Below are positions 1-9,286 of a DNA stretch of 64,000 nucleotides, in pieces (positions within the stretch are counted from its first letter, which is position 1; every line of letters starts with the position of its first letter). Source of the stretch: Desulfovibrio oxyclinae DSM 11498 (lineage in GTDB: Bacteria; Desulfobacterota; Desulfovibrionia; Desulfovibrionales; Desulfovibrionaceae); assembly GCF_000375485.1 (NCBI RefSeq), contig NZ_AQXE01000012.1, positions 36,918-100,917 of the forward strand, in the 5' to 3' direction. The notes under the pieces are model-generated. The model had not been told where the DNA came from. It did not search any database and saw only the letters and a list, made by a program, of their open reading frames with translations. A program made the translations under genes and the position numbers.

Positions 1-1251
1 ATCGGGGCTGGTCACGCCGGAATGGCAGCAGCCCTCTTTGCCGCGCAAAAAGGGCTGTCGGTCGCGCAGGCCGGGACCACCGGAGGCATCGACTTCGGCA
101 GCGGCTTCATAGATGTGCTCGGGGTGCACCCGACCGCCAAGCTGCTGGAGCACGACGACCCGTGGTCCGCCATGGACTCGCTGCGCCGGGAGATTCCGGA
201 CCATCCATACGCCCGACTCAAAACCGACGAGATCAAGGAATCGCTTCGCGAATTCATCGCGTTTCTCGATGCACAGGGACTGCCCTACGGCGGGGACGGC
301 AAAAGCAACCTGCGCCTGCCCACCCCGGCAGGGACGGTCAAACGCACCTGTCGCGCCCCGCAAACCATGATCCCCGGCGCGGATGCGCTTGCCAGCAAAG
401 CGCCGTGCCTTGCAGTGGCATTTGACGGACTCAAGGGGTTCAGCGGGCATCAGCTCACCGAGACCCTCGGCAGACACTGGCCTGCCCTCAAGTCCGCGAC
501 CATCCGCTTTCCGGGGCTGGACGGCGAGCTGTTCCCCGAACACATGGCACTGGCGCTTTCGGACGCCAAGCGGCGCGAAGCGCTGGCCGAAGCCGTGCGC
601 CCGCATCTCGGCGACGCCCAATACGTGGCCTTCCCCGCCATGCTGGGCATCCTCGACTGCACGAAGGTTACAACGCACCTTTCACAGCTGCTTGGCGCGA
701 CCGTGTTCGAGATACCCACGCTTCCGCCCCCCATCATGGGCACCCGGCTCAGGGCCGCCTTCGACCGGGGACTCCCGGTGCTTGGCGTGCGGACCCTCAG
801 CCAGAAAACGGTCCGGGGCACGCAGAAGCACCCTTCGGGCGGATTCACCTTCACCGTCGGCGGTGCGCGGGACGAATACCGGGTATCCGCCCGCTCCGCC
901 ATCCTCGCCACCGGCCGATTCTTCGGCAAGGGGCTTCGGCAGGAGATGCACGGCATCCGTGAGACCGTCTTCGATATCCCCGTGGCACAGCCGTCGGGCC
1001 CCGACGAATGGTATTCGCAAGAATTCTTCGACCCGAAAGGACACCCGGCCGACCGCTCGGGCGTTCGCTTCGACTCCAGCTTCCGCCCCCTCGGCCCGGA
1101 CGGGCAGGTCTATCACCAGAACCTGCGCGCGGCCGGAGCCATCCTGTGCGGGCACGACTGGATACGCGAGAAGTGCGGCACCGGACTTGCGGTGGCCACG
1201 GCGTGGAAAGCCGTACAGTCCCTGACCGAGCAACTGGAGGGAGGCAACTGA
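1..1251 (+). CDS. glpB: Anaerobic glycerol-3-phosphate dehydrogenase subunit B (5' end cut by window)
   Basis: GlpB is a flavoprotein subunit of the anaerobic sn-glycerol-3-phosphate dehydrogenase, which oxidises G3P to dihydroxyacetone phosphate and passes electrons to an iron-sulfur membrane partner. The frame is open from base 1, and its first residues (IGAGHAG) are the GxGxxG dinucleotide-binding loop, so the true start lies just left of the window. The 416 visible residues are close to the roughly 420 of E. coli GlpB, so only a few are missing. The C-terminal part has the typical FAD-family ending (CGHDW, then GTGLAVATAW). It is followed after 1 base by the glpC-like gene, with an hdrB-like gene and glpK behind it, which fits a glycerol catabolism operon. 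GlpA, if present, lies outside the window. Confidence 0.85.
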   Translation: MGAGHAGMAAALFAAQKGLSVAQAGTTGGIDFGSGFIDVLGVHPTAKLLEHDDPWSAMDSLRREIPDHPYARLKTDEIKESLREFIAFLDAQGLPYGGDGKSNLRLPTPAGTVKRTCRAPQTMIPGADALASKAPCLAVAFDGLKGFSGHQLTETLGRHWPALKSATIRFPGLDGELFPEHMALALSDAKRREALAEAVRPHLGDAQYVAFPAMLGILDCTKVTTHLSQLLGATVFEIPTLPPPIMGTRLRAAFDRGLPVLGVRTLSQKTVRGTQKHPSGGFTFTVGGARDEYRVSARSAILATGRFFGKGLRQEMHGIRETVFDIPVAQPSGPDEWYSQEFFDPKGHPADRSGVRFDSSFRPLGPDGQVYHQNLRAAGAILCGHDWIREKCGTGLAVATAWKAVQSLTEQLEGGN

Positions 1252-1252
1252 C

Positions 1253-2890
1253 ATGGACCTTTTCTATGCCGCCCTGCTCCCCGTCCTGACACTGGCCGTG
1301 CTCGGACTCGCCTTCCGCGCCGCCCGCGCCATGCGCTCCCGCCTCGACGGCGTGACCGGACTCAAGGACCGCCTCAAAGCCCTTCCAGGCATTGCGGCAA
1401 CGCTGCTTTCTCCCAAGGGCTGGTTCGACATCCTGACCCTGCGCCGCTCCCTCGGGGGCGGTCCGTGGCGCTGGATGACGGCGGCCCTTATCCACGCAGG
1501 CTTCATCGGACTGTTGGTCGTTCATGCCTTCGGCCCCTGGACCGCCGACCTTTTCGACCTCTATTACGAAGCTACCCTTGATCCATTCTATTTCCTGAGG
1601 GATCTCTTCGGCTTCATGCTCTGCCTCGGGCTGCTGATGGTCATCTGCCGCAGGCTGTTCATGCCGCGTCTCAGGCGCATCACCCGCCCCATGGACTGGG
1701 CGTTGCTGATCATCGTGGCGGGCATCGGACTTTCGGGCGTGTTCTGGCAGGCGGCAAAGTCCGTTTCCCCCGCTGCATTCGAGCGCATGACCGAAGAATA
1801 CTTCTACGGCGGCGAAGAGGAAGTCGCCGCACTCAAGGCCGTCTGGACCGTGGACTACGACGTGGTCTTCCCCCGGCGTCCGGACACATCGCCGGAGACA
1901 CTGGAATTCGGCCGCGAACTCAACGCCGATTCCTGTTCCAGCTGCCACGCGCCCGCGTCCTCGGCCTTCATGTCTTCAGCGGTGGCAAAAGTCATATCAC
2001 CCGCAGCTCCGGCGCTGGAGCGCATCGACGCGGCCACTGCGCTCGGCACCCTCCACGGCCTGTTCATTCTTGCGGGGATACTGTTGCTGCCCATCGGTAA
2101 ATTCGCCCATGTGCTCACCACCCCGCTCAACCTGCTCAGGCGTCGCGGAAGAAGCAGTTCCGAAGCCGCACGGGAACGCAGCTCCGGCGAAATGGAAGCC
2201 GCGCGTCAGGAAGGCCTTGCCGCCTGCACCCACTGCGGGGAATGTTCCCTGCGGTGCAGCGTGGCCCCGGCCTACGACGTGCTCGGCATCAGGCCGGTGC
2301 TTCCCTCGGAGAAGATCGGCGAACTCGGCGCCTATGCCTCTGGCCGCCTTTCCGGCAAACGACTTGACGACTTCGGTTCCGGCAGCCGCATCTGTTCACA
2401 GTGCGGACGCTGCACCGACGTCTGTCCCTCCGGCATCGACTTGCAGGACCTCTGGCTTTCCTCGCTTGAGCGGCTGAAGGAAGAGAAGCTCGCCGGACCG
2501 CAGTACTACATGCCCGGCAAGTCTCCCTCGCAGCGCATGACCGCTCTGCGCGGACTGGCCGAATCAAGAGCAGAACGCGCCCGGGCCGAAAAGCTCGTGG
2601 CGCGCAAGGAATCATATCTCGGATGTGTGCAGTGCACCACGTGCACCAGCGTGTGCACCGTGGTCAACGCCAGCGCCAACCCGGCCCGAGAGCTGGACTT
2701 CACCCCCCAGCAGGTCATGAACCTGTTGCGCATGGGGCTGGTGGACCACGCTCTGGGCGCGGGCATGACGTGGAACTGCGTCACCTGCTACAAGTGTCAG
2801 GAACACTGCCCGCAGGGCGTCCCCGTTGCGGACGTACTGTTCGAGCTTCGCAACATCGCCAACGCACGGCTCCGAGAAGGAGAGGACTGA
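1253..2890 (+). CDS. GlpC/HdrC-like membrane iron-sulfur protein with c-type heme motif
   Basis: This is the probable electron-transfer partner of GlpB. The 545-aa protein has about five hydrophobic segments (near residues 4-20, 76-96, 113-131, 148-166 and 265-285), like NarI/HdrE/DsrM-type cytochrome b subunits. A long loop before the last helix contains CSSCH at 228-232, a c-type heme attachment motif. The C-terminal half has four CX2CX2CX3C clusters starting at C325, C381, C458 and C509, enough for four [4Fe-4S] centres in two HdrC-like ferredoxin domains. If the iron-sulfur half is cytoplasmic, the last helix puts the heme loop in the periplasm, where c-heme is attached. It overlaps the next start as TGATG. 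E. coli GlpC lacks both the cytochrome-like membrane part and the heme motif. The name GlpC is therefore only approximate. Confidence 0.75.
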   Translation: MDLFYAALLPVLTLAVLGLAFRAARAMRSRLDGVTGLKDRLKALPGIAATLLSPKGWFDILTLRRSLGGGPWRWMTAALIHAGFIGLLVVHAFGPWTADLFDLYYEATLDPFYFLRDLFGFMLCLGLLMVICRRLFMPRLRRITRPMDWALLIIVAGIGLSGVFWQAAKSVSPAAFERMTEEYFYGGEEEVAALKAVWTVDYDVVFPRRPDTSPETLEFGRELNADSCSSCHAPASSAFMSSAVAKVISPAAPALERIDAATALGTLHGLFILAGILLLPIGKFAHVLTTPLNLLRRRGRSSSEAARERSSGEMEAARQEGLAACTHCGECSLRCSVAPAYDVLGIRPVLPSEKIGELGAYASGRLSGKRLDDFGSGSRICSQCGRCTDVCPSGIDLQDLWLSSLERLKEEKLAGPQYYMPGKSPSQRMTALRGLAESRAERARAEKLVARKESYLGCVQCTTCTSVCTVVNASANPARELDFTPQQVMNLLRMGLVDHALGAGMTWNCVTCYKCQEHCPQGVPVADVLFELRNIANARLREGED

Positions 2891-3669
2891 TGCAATTCGC
2901 CTGGTTTCCGGGATGCAAGATAGCATATCACCAGCCACAGTACGGCAGGGACGCGCTGGATGTCTGCGCCGCGCTCGGTCTGGAACCCGCTTCAATGGAA
3001 TTCAACTGTTGCGGCTGGCCGCTCAGACAGGAGAGCCTTCGCACCTCGGCGCTGGCCGCTGCGCGAAACTTCGCCCTCGCCAACGCCGCCGGGTTGGACA
3101 TCGTCACCCCATGCAAATGCTGTTACGGCAACCTCAAGGTCATGGCGCACAAGCTCCAGACCCTGCCGGAACTGCGCACGACGATTGACGCGCACCTCCA
3201 GTCGGAGGGGCTTTCTCTCGCCGAGATCCCCAGAGTGCTTCACCTGCTCACCGTCATGGACCAGAACCTCGACAAGCTCAGGGAGCTTGCGGGCAACGGC
3301 CTCGGCGGCAGTCCTGTGGCGGCCAGTTATGGGTGTCATGCCCTGCGGCCGTCCGAAGCCACGGACTTTGACGATCCGCTGGCGCCAACGGTTTTCGAGC
3401 GGGTCCTCAAGGCGCTCGGGGCCGAGCCGGTCCCGTGGCAGCTGCGCGTTGAATGCTGCGGGCACTTTATGCGTGACCGCAACGACGCCATGGCCGACTC
3501 CATCGGCCTGAGCAAACTCCGGGACGCGGCGGGAGCCGGAGCCGAAACCGTCGCCACGGCATGCACCTACTGCCAGATGCAGTTCGAAGGCCTGACCGGA
3601 GACGAAGAGCTGCCTGCTGCCGAGACGGTGGCATCGGTGGCGCTCAGGGCCATGAGACGAAAGAGCTGA
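2890..3669 (+). CDS. HdrB-like CCG-domain protein, GlpC C-terminal counterpart
   Basis: The 259-aa cytoplasmic protein has two cysteine-rich CCG repeats: NCCGWP plus PCKCCYGN in the N-terminal half, and ECCGHF plus CTYCQMQF in the C-terminal half. In HdrB and GlpC family members these CCG motifs hold non-cubane [4Fe-4S] clusters at the site of disulfide, quinone or electron-carrier reduction. Its start overlaps the stop of the preceding membrane protein by one base (TGATG), so translation is coupled. In E. coli GlpC the ferredoxin and CCG parts are one chain; here they are split between this gene and its upstream neighbour. An in-frame upstream extension from 2623 exists but lies inside the previous gene in another frame, so I reject it. 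The family call is firm, but the precise electron acceptor is not visible. Confidence 0.8.
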   Translation: MQFAWFPGCKIAYHQPQYGRDALDVCAALGLEPASMEFNCCGWPLRQESLRTSALAAARNFALANAAGLDIVTPCKCCYGNLKVMAHKLQTLPELRTTIDAHLQSEGLSLAEIPRVLHLLTVMDQNLDKLRELAGNGLGGSPVAASYGCHALRPSEATDFDDPLAPTVFERVLKALGAEPVPWQLRVECCGHFMRDRNDAMADSIGLSKLRDAAGAGAETVATACTYCQMQFEGLTGDEELPAAETVASVALRAMRRKS

Positions 3670-3738
3670 TCGAAATGATGCGGGATCGCCCGCTGACGGA
3701 TACGGTACATTCACTTCAGGACGAACCAAGGAGGAACC

Positions 3739-5250
3739 ATGGCACAATACGTCGGAGCCGTGGACCAGGGGACTACCAGCAGCCGATTCATCATCTTCGA
3801 CAAGCGCGGCCGCATCGTCGCTCTGGACCAGAAGGAGCACGAACAGATATTTCCCAAACCGGGCTGGGTCGAGCATGATCCCATGGAGATATGGCGCAAC
3901 ACGCAGGACGTGATCAAAGGCGCTCTCGCCAAGGCCGGCATCAAGGGTACCGACCTCGCCTCCATCGGCATAACCAACCAGCGCGAAACCGTGGTGGTCT
4001 GGGACGCCAACACGGGACAGCCCTACTACAATGCCATCGTCTGGCAGTGCACCCGCACCCACGAGATCTGCAAGGAACTCATGAAAGACGGCGGTCAGGA
4101 CCGCTTCCGCGAGAAGACCGGCCTGCCCATCGCCACCTATTTCAGCGGCCCCAAGATCAAATGGATCATGGACAACGTCCCCGAGGCAAAGAAAGCGCTC
4201 GAAGCCGGAACCGCCATGGTCGGCACCATGGAAACATGGGTCATCTGGTGGCTCACGGGCGGCCCCAAGGGCGGCGCACACGTCACCGACGTAACCAACG
4301 CCAGCCGCACCATGCTCATGGACCTCAAAACCCTGAAGTGGGATCAGGATATTCTCGACCTTCTGGCAATTCCCAGAGACAGCCTGCCCCGCATCGTGCC
4401 CTCTTCCGACGCCGAGACATGGGGCCCCACCATGGAAGACGGTCCACTCAAGGCCCGCGTCCCGGTCTGCGGCGCGCTGGGGGACCAGCAGGCCGCGCTT
4501 GTGGGGCAGACCTGCTTCGAGGTCGGCGAGGCCAAGAACACGTATGGCACCGGCTGCTTCCTGCTGCTCAACACAGGACACGAACCCGTCATTTCCAAGA
4601 ACGGCCTGATCACCACCGTGGCCTATCAGCGCAGCGACCGCAAACCCGTGTACTGCCTCGAAGGCTCCATCGCCATCGCCGGCGCGCTGGTACAGTGGCT
4701 GCGCGACAACCTCGGCATGATCAACGACGCCCCCGAGGTGGAGGAGCTTGCCTCAAAGGTGGAAGACAGCGGCGGCGTGTACATTGTTCCGGCATTTCAG
4801 GGTCTGTTCGCTCCCTACTGGCGGCCCGATGCCCGCGGCGTCATGGTCGGGCTGACCCGCTACGCCACCAAGCACCACATCGCCCGCGCCGTGCTGGAAG
4901 CCAACGCCTACCAGACCAAAGACATTGTCGAAGCCATGAACAAGGACTCCGGCGTGGATCTCAGGGCCCTCAAGGTGGACGGCGGCATGGTGCAGAACGA
5001 TCTGCTCATGCAGTTCCAGGCCGACGTGCTCGACGTCCCCGTGACACGCCCCAAGGTCGCGGAAACAACCTGTCTCGGCGCAGCCTACGCCGCAGGCGTG
5101 GCGGTCGGGTTCTGGGACAGCTTCCACGAGCTGCGCGAAAACTGGGCCGAGGACAAGACGTGGAAACCGAACATGGACCCCGAAGCCCGCGCCAAAGGTT
5201 ACGCAGGCTGGAAAAAAGCCGTGGAACGAACTTACGGCTGGGAAGAATAA
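3739..5250 (+). CDS. glpK: Glycerol kinase
   Basis: It phosphorylates glycerol to sn-glycerol 3-phosphate with ATP, providing the substrate of the GlpB-containing dehydrogenase encoded upstream. At 503 aa it has the normal FGGY-kinase length. The N-terminal phosphate-binding motif ([10 protein letters not shown]), the GxxGDQQAAL motif and the NTYGTGCF segment are characteristic of GlpK. The start at 3739 has the ribosome-binding site AAGGAGG just upstream. It lies 69 bases after the HdrB-like gene on the same strand and ends in a clear intrinsic terminator at 5258-5290, so it is likely the last gene of the glycerol operon. No glycerol facilitator gene is present in the window. Confidence 0.95.
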   Translation: MAQYVGAVDQGTTSSRFIIFDKRGRIVALDQKEHEQIFPKPGWVEHDPMEIWRNTQDVIKGALAKAGIKGTDLASIGITNQRETVVVWDANTGQPYYNAIVWQCTRTHEICKELMKDGGQDRFREKTGLPIATYFSGPKIKWIMDNVPEAKKALEAGTAMVGTMETWVIWWLTGGPKGGAHVTDVTNASRTMLMDLKTLKWDQDILDLLAIPRDSLPRIVPSSDAETWGPTMEDGPLKARVPVCGALGDQQAALVGQTCFEVGEAKNTYGTGCFLLLNTGHEPVISKNGLITTVAYQRSDRKPVYCLEGSIAIAGALVQWLRDNLGMINDAPEVEELASKVEDSGGVYIVPAFQGLFAPYWRPDARGVMVGLTRYATKHHIARAVLEANAYQTKDIVEAMNKDSGVDLRALKVDGGMVQNDLLMQFQADVLDVPVTRPKVAETTCLGAAYAAGVAVGFWDSFHELRENWAEDKTWKPNMDPEARAKGYAGWKKAVERTYGWEE

Positions 5251-5257
5251 CGACCAT

Positions 5258-5290
5258 CAAAGGGGCGGTCCGCAAGGGCCGCCCTTTTCC
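5258..5290 (+). terminator. Intrinsic terminator after glpK
   Basis: A GC-rich hairpin (AAAGGGGCGGTCC paired with GGGCCGCCCTTTT, with one or two wobble pairs) begins 7 bases after the glpK stop and ends in a short T run. Confidence 0.75.
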
Positions 5291-5304
5291 ATGAAGCACC
5301 GCAC

Positions 5305-6099
5305 ATGCCCGTACCGCAAAATCTGATTCTGGGCCTCGCCGCAGGATACCACTTCGGCGATCTTGCCCCGTTCGTCCTCTCATGGAAGGCGGTTGCCCCG
5401 AAAGCACGACTGGTGCTCTTCACCAGTCCCACCACCCGGCACACGACCCAACTCCGGGACCTCGGCGTGGAAGTCGTTCCCTTCGAGCGCCCCGCTGAAT
5501 TCGAGATTGTTCCATACAATGGCTACCGCTACCGTCTCTATCGTGAGTACCTGCGCACGCACGACGAATCCTTCCAGCGAATTCTGCTCACGGATGTCCG
5601 GGACGTGCTGTTCCAGGGCGACCCGTTCGCCTTTGCATGGTCTCCCGGCATCAATGCCACATTGGAAGCGCCGGGCATGACTATCGGACGTTGCCCGCAC
5701 AACAGCCACTGGGTTGAGAATCACCTTGGACCGCAGGCGCTGGATTTTCTGCGCGACGAACCCATTTCCTGCTCCGGAACCACCGTCGCCGATCAGGAAA
5801 CACTGCTTGAATACCTCGACGCCATGATCGAACAGTCGGCGGGGTTCTCTCCCGGCAACAATATGGCGGGATTCGATCAGGCAATTCATAACATACTGAT
5901 CAGAAAGGAATTTGATTCAAAGACAACCTTTCACGATAATGCAGGGCCAATCCTCACGCTGGGCTACCACCCGGGCGAGCCGGAGTGCGATGCGTCGGGG
6001 CTGGTTCTCAATGCGTCGGGAAAGCCTGCGGTCATCGTGCATCAGTATGACCGAAAGCCGAAGCTGTTCCGGCAGGTGCGCGAGCGATTCATGCAGTAG
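5305..6099 (+). CDS. Glycosyltransferase-like protein (GT-A type), unknown acceptor
   Basis: The 264-aa soluble protein looks like a GT-A nucleotide-sugar transferase. It has an N-terminal beta-alpha segment (NLILGLAAGYHFGDL), then RILLTDVRDVLFQGDPF, where TDVRD sits where these enzymes carry the metal-binding DxD motif, and a later FDQAIHN segment similar to those of GT8 and plant-type transferases. There is no signal peptide or membrane helix. It stands alone between the glpK terminator and a bidirectional terminator shared with acs, so context does not reveal the acceptor. The start at 5305 is the first ATG after the terminator and has no strong ribosome-binding site. I call the fold with moderate confidence and leave the substrate open. 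Confidence 0.55.
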   Translation: MPVPQNLILGLAAGYHFGDLAPFVLSWKAVAPKARLVLFTSPTTRHTTQLRDLGVEVVPFERPAEFEIVPYNGYRYRLYREYLRTHDESFQRILLTDVRDVLFQGDPFAFAWSPGINATLEAPGMTIGRCPHNSHWVENHLGPQALDFLRDEPISCSGTTVADQETLLEYLDAMIEQSAGFSPGNNMAGFDQAIHNILIRKEFDSKTTFHDNAGPILTLGYHPGEPECDASGLVLNASGKPAVIVHQYDRKPKLFRQVRERFMQ

Positions 6100-6115
6100 C
6101 GATTCCCATCAGCTC

Positions 6116-6152
6116 AAAAAAAGCCCCGGTCTACAGCGGACCGGGGCTTTTG
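6116..6152. terminator. Bidirectional terminator between the glycosyltransferase gene and acs
   Basis: A 13-bp perfect stem (AAAAGCCCCGGTC / GACCGGGGCTTTT) around the loop TACAGC is flanked by an A run on one side and a T run on the other. It can therefore end transcription from both convergent genes. Confidence 0.85.
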
Positions 6153-6158
6153 GTTGGG

Positions 6159-8078
6159 TCAGGAGTCGTCTTCCATTCCGGTGAGGTCGCCGATCTCTGT
6201 GCCGGTCTCTTCCGCCTTGAGCACCCGACGCATGATCTTTCCGGAGCGGGTCTTGGGCAGTTTCCTGCGGAACTCGATGGACTTGAGCACGGCCACCGGC
6301 CCAAGTTCGTTGCGGATGTGTCGCTTGAGGTCCTTGATAAGCTCGTCGTCTTCCTCGGCACCGGAGCGCACCACGACGAAAGCCTTGGCGGCCTCGCCCT
6401 TGATGGTGTCCGGCACACCGATGACGGCGGCCTCGGTCACATTCCGGTGCGCGCCGAAAGCTGCCTCCAGCTCGGCAGAACCGACACGGTGGCCCGCGAT
6501 GTTGATCACATCATCTGCACGGCCCTGAATCCAGATGTAGCCATCTTCGTCGCGCCGAGCCACGTCGCCTGCGAAGTAGCATCCCGGAACCTTCTCGAAA
6601 TACTCGCGGTACCGGTCCTCATCGTTCCAGAGTCCAGTCATCATGGCGGGCCACGGCTCGCGAATCACCAGCAGGCCGCCTTTGCCCGGCTCCACGGAGT
6701 TGCCTTCGCGGTCCACGACGTCCGCCTTCACGCCCGGCAGCGGCTTGGTCACCGAGCCGGGCTTGAGCAGCGAGATGGGCAACGGGCTGATCATGAACAT
6801 GCCGGTTTCGGTCTGCCACCAGGTGTCGATGACGGGACACTCGCTTCGACCGATGTTCTTGTAGAGCCACGTCCACGCCTCGGGGCTGATGGGCTCGCCC
6901 ACCGATCCCAGCAGACGCAGACTGGACAGGTCGTGCCGTTTGGTGTGCTGCACGCCGAAGCGCATGAGCATCCTGATGACCGTGGGCACGGTGTAGAAAA
7001 TGCTGATGCCGTATTTGGCCACGATGTTCCAGAGACGGTCGGCCTGCGGATAATTCGGGTGTCCTTCATAGATGACCGTGGTGGTCCCCGCCAGCAGCGG
7101 TCCGTAGACCACGGCGCTGTGGCCGGTGACCCAGCCGGGGTCGGCGGTGCACCAGAAGATATCCGTGGGTTTTACATCGAAGACGGTGGTCAGGGTGCGG
7201 TGTACGCCCACCATGTAGCCGCCGTGGCAGTGCACGATGCCCTTGGGCTTGCCAGTGGTGCCTGAGGTGTACATGAGAAAGAGTGGCTCGTGCGCCTCCA
7301 TGACCTCGGTGGGCGCGGTGTTGCGCTCCTGACGGACGAGGTCCTCGTACCAGAAGTCGCGACCGTCCACCATGTCCACGCCCACTTTGGTGCGTCGCAC
7401 GACCACCATGGATTCCACGCAGTCGGCGCAGGCGCCCACGAGCGCCTCGTCCACGGTATCCTTGAGTCGCAGCACCTGCCCGTTGCGATAGAAGCCGTCG
7501 GCGGTGATGACCGCCTTGGCCTGCGCGTCGTTGATGCGCTGGCGCAGGGCCTTGGCCGAGAACCCGGCGAAGACCACGGAATGCACGGCGCCGATTTTGG
7601 CGGCCGCGAGCATGGCCACTACGGTTTCCGGCAGCGGCGGCATGTAGACCACCACACGGTCGCCCTTCTGCACGCCGAGGGTGCGCAGGGCGTTGGCGAA
7701 ACGGTTTACCTCGCGGTAGAGTTCAAAATAGGTATACTTCCTCGAATCGCCGGGTTCACCTTCCCAGATGAGCGCCAGCTTGTTCTTGTTGGCGGTCTCG
7801 ATGTGGCGGTCAAGGCAGTTGTAGACGATGTTGCAACGCGCTCCCGGAAACCAGCGATAGAAAGGCTTTCGGGAGTCGTCCAGCACGCGATCCCAGCGTT
7901 TGAACCAGTCGAGCTCGTCCGCCGCTTCTTCCCAGTACCCCAACGGATCGTACTCGGACTGGCGGCGCGCGGCCCCCAGCTCCTGCGGATTGACGTTGGC
8001 CTCGATCACGAGCTGCGGCAGGGGGCGGAAGACGCGCTCTTCCTGCAACAAGCTGTCGAGGGTTTCGAAACGATCCAT
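6159..8078 (-). CDS. acs: Acetyl-CoA synthetase (AMP-forming)
   Basis: It activates acetate to acetyl-CoA through acetyl-adenylate. The protein has 639 aa from the chosen start and is full length for the family (about 650). It has the AMP-binding P-loop [10 protein letters not shown], the WWQTETG motif, and the C-terminal TRSGKIMRR motif with the acetylatable lysine at K614. I chose the ATG at 8078 because GAGGAGG lies just upstream; a longer frame to 8126 has no ribosome-binding site. It lies 106 bases downstream of a LytTR-type regulator on the same strand, which suggests co-transcription or control by that regulator. It ends at the shared terminator at 6116-6152. Confidence 0.95.
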   Translation of the reverse strand: MDRFETLDSLLQEERVFRPLPQLVIEANVNPQELGAARRQSEYDPLGYWEEAADELDWFKRWDRVLDDSRKPFYRWFPGARCNIVYNCLDRHIETANKNKLALIWEGEPGDSRKYTYFELYREVNRFANALRTLGVQKGDRVVVYMPPLPETVVAMLAAAKIGAVHSVVFAGFSAKALRQRINDAQAKAVITADGFYRNGQVLRLKDTVDEALVGACADCVESMVVVRRTKVGVDMVDGRDFWYEDLVRQERNTAPTEVMEAHEPLFLMYTSGTTGKPKGIVHCHGGYMVGVHRTLTTVFDVKPTDIFWCTADPGWVTGHSAVVYGPLLAGTTTVIYEGHPNYPQADRLWNIVAKYGISIFYTVPTVIRMLMRFGVQHTKRHDLSSLRLLGSVGEPISPEAWTWLYKNIGRSECPVIDTWWQTETGMFMISPLPISLLKPGSVTKPLPGVKADVVDREGNSVEPGKGGLLVIREPWPAMMTGLWNDEDRYREYFEKVPGCYFAGDVARRDEDGYIWIQGRADDVINIAGHRVGSAELEAAFGAHRNVTEAAVIGVPDTIKGEAAKAFVVVRSGAEEDDELIKDLKRHIRNELGPVAVLKSIEFRRKLPKTRSGKIMRRVLKAEETGTEIGDLTGMEDDS

Positions 8079-8184
8079 ATTTCCTCCTCGCGCGGCCTCA
8101 GGTGGTCCGCGAGTCTGTTTCAACACAAACGGCCTGGCAACACCCGCCCTATTCGGTGAGCGGATGACCGGACCGGATGAACGG

Positions 8185-9054
8185 TCAAAGTCCCAGAATC
8201 TGCTTGAGTTCAGCTATGCGTCTGCGGCTGATGGGCAGCTCGATGCGCGTGCGACCGGTGGTTCGGAGCATGAAGTTGCTGCCCGGCATGCTGGCTATTT
8301 CCGTAACGGTATCCAGATTCACCAAATACTTGCGGTGCACCCGGAAAAAGCCGAACGCTTTCAACCGGTCTTCAAGATGTTTGAGCCGGTAGTTCGTGAG
8401 AAATTTCTGATTGGCGGTGTGTACGTAGGAATAGTCCTCGTACGCCTCGATGAAGATTATCTGCGAATAGGGAATGAGGATGACCCGGCCGTCCTGATTG
8501 ACCGCCAGTTTTTCCAGCTCCGGCCCGCGATTCTGCGATTCGTCCCACGCCTGCCTGAGCGCCGCGAGGAAATGGTCCTGCTCATCCTCGCCGAGAGGGA
8601 GCTGCACCGTGGCCTCGTCCGTGGCGTTGCTGGCGTCGGGGGAGTCCTCCCAGTGCTCGGGTTCGGGCACTTCTCGGTATTTGGTCTTGAAATCGGACAG
8701 TCGGTCTATGGTCCGCGCAAGGCGTCCGCTGGCCGGCGGCCAGAGCAGATAATCCGTGGCTCCGAGCTCGAAGGCGGCGTAGGCCTGCTGCTCGGATTCG
8801 GAAATGAAAATAAGCGCGGGCCGGTTCTTGCGTCCGGCCAGCATCTGCGCCAGCTCGATTCCGTCGGCCCTGCCGGGCAGATCGGTACCGAGGAAAAACG
8901 CACCGTATGGAATGGCATCCAACAGTTCAAGCGCCTCGAACGCCTCAACGGCCTCCCCCACAACCTGCAGGAAAGGCACCTCGGCCAGCTGCGACCGTAG
9001 TTCGGCACGCACCTGCGCATCTGGATGAATCAGCAGAGTCTTCAGCTTTGGCAT
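8185..9054 (-). CDS. LytTR-family regulator with a degenerate receiver domain
   Basis: The 289-aa protein has an N-terminal receiver-like domain (about 1-120), a linker rich in acidic residues (125-180), and a C-terminal LytTR DNA-binding domain (about 185-289) with the typical [15 protein letters not shown] and [12 protein letters not shown] segments. The receiver lacks the residues needed for phosphorylation: the acidic pair is P11-D12, the acceptor position is G56 (FLGTDLP where FLDxxMP is usual), and the conserved lysine is W105. It is therefore probably a pseudo-receiver working without phosphoryl transfer. It lies directly upstream of acs on the same strand and is divergent from metF, so acs is a plausible target; this is inference. 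Confidence 0.85.
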   Translation of the reverse strand: MPKLKTLLIHPDAQVRAELRSQLAEVPFLQVVGEAVEAFEALELLDAIPYGAFFLGTDLPGRADGIELAQMLAGRKNRPALIFISESEQQAYAAFELGATDYLLWPPASGRLARTIDRLSDFKTKYREVPEPEHWEDSPDASNATDEATVQLPLGEDEQDHFLAALRQAWDESQNRGPELEKLAVNQDGRVILIPYSQIIFIEAYEDYSYVHTANQKFLTNYRLKHLEDRLKAFGFFRVHRKYLVNLDTVTEIASMPGSNFMLRTTGRTRIELPISRRRIAELKQILGL

Positions 9055-9198
9055 GACCGCAACACCGGAGCTTCATTCACTATTCGAAACCCCGCCTCCC
9101 ACTCTATCCCTACCGGGATTTGCCTCTGTTCGCAAGCACCCGGCCCGCTTGCCGATCACAGGCTCATCAAAGCCCCAGTCTTACCTCACGCCACTGAC

Positions 9199-9225
9199 TT
9201 GACATCTCCCTCGGACACGTATAAA
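9199..9225 (+). promoter_or_regulatory. Possible promoter of metF
   Basis: TTGACA at 9199-9204 and TATAAA at 9220-9225 are good boxes, but the 15-base spacer is shorter than the usual 17. It lies about 60 bases upstream of the metF start. Confidence 0.4.
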
Positions 9226-9233
9226 TGCATAAA

Positions 9234-9247
9234 TCAAGATATCTCAA
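9234..9247. promoter_or_regulatory. Imperfect palindrome upstream of metF, candidate operator
   Basis: TCAAGATATCTCAA contains the perfect 8-bp palindrome AGATATCT and lies between the possible -10 box and the metF ribosome-binding site. That is a fitting place for a repressor of methionine-cycle genes, such as an ArsR-type SahR regulator. The regulator identity is a guess. Confidence 0.35.
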
Positions 9248-9286
9248 TATAAACATTTAAGCATACAATTTCATCTCGGAGGAGCC

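Noticed and set aside
2623..2889. Upstream extension of the HdrB-like gene
   Set aside because: It lies within the preceding gene in another frame; the start at 2890 forms the natural TGATG overlap and begins with the family's N-terminus.
9025..9252. 75-aa open frame upstream of metF
   Set aside because: It overlaps the start of the LytTR gene on the other strand and the metF promoter; no motif or ribosome-binding site.
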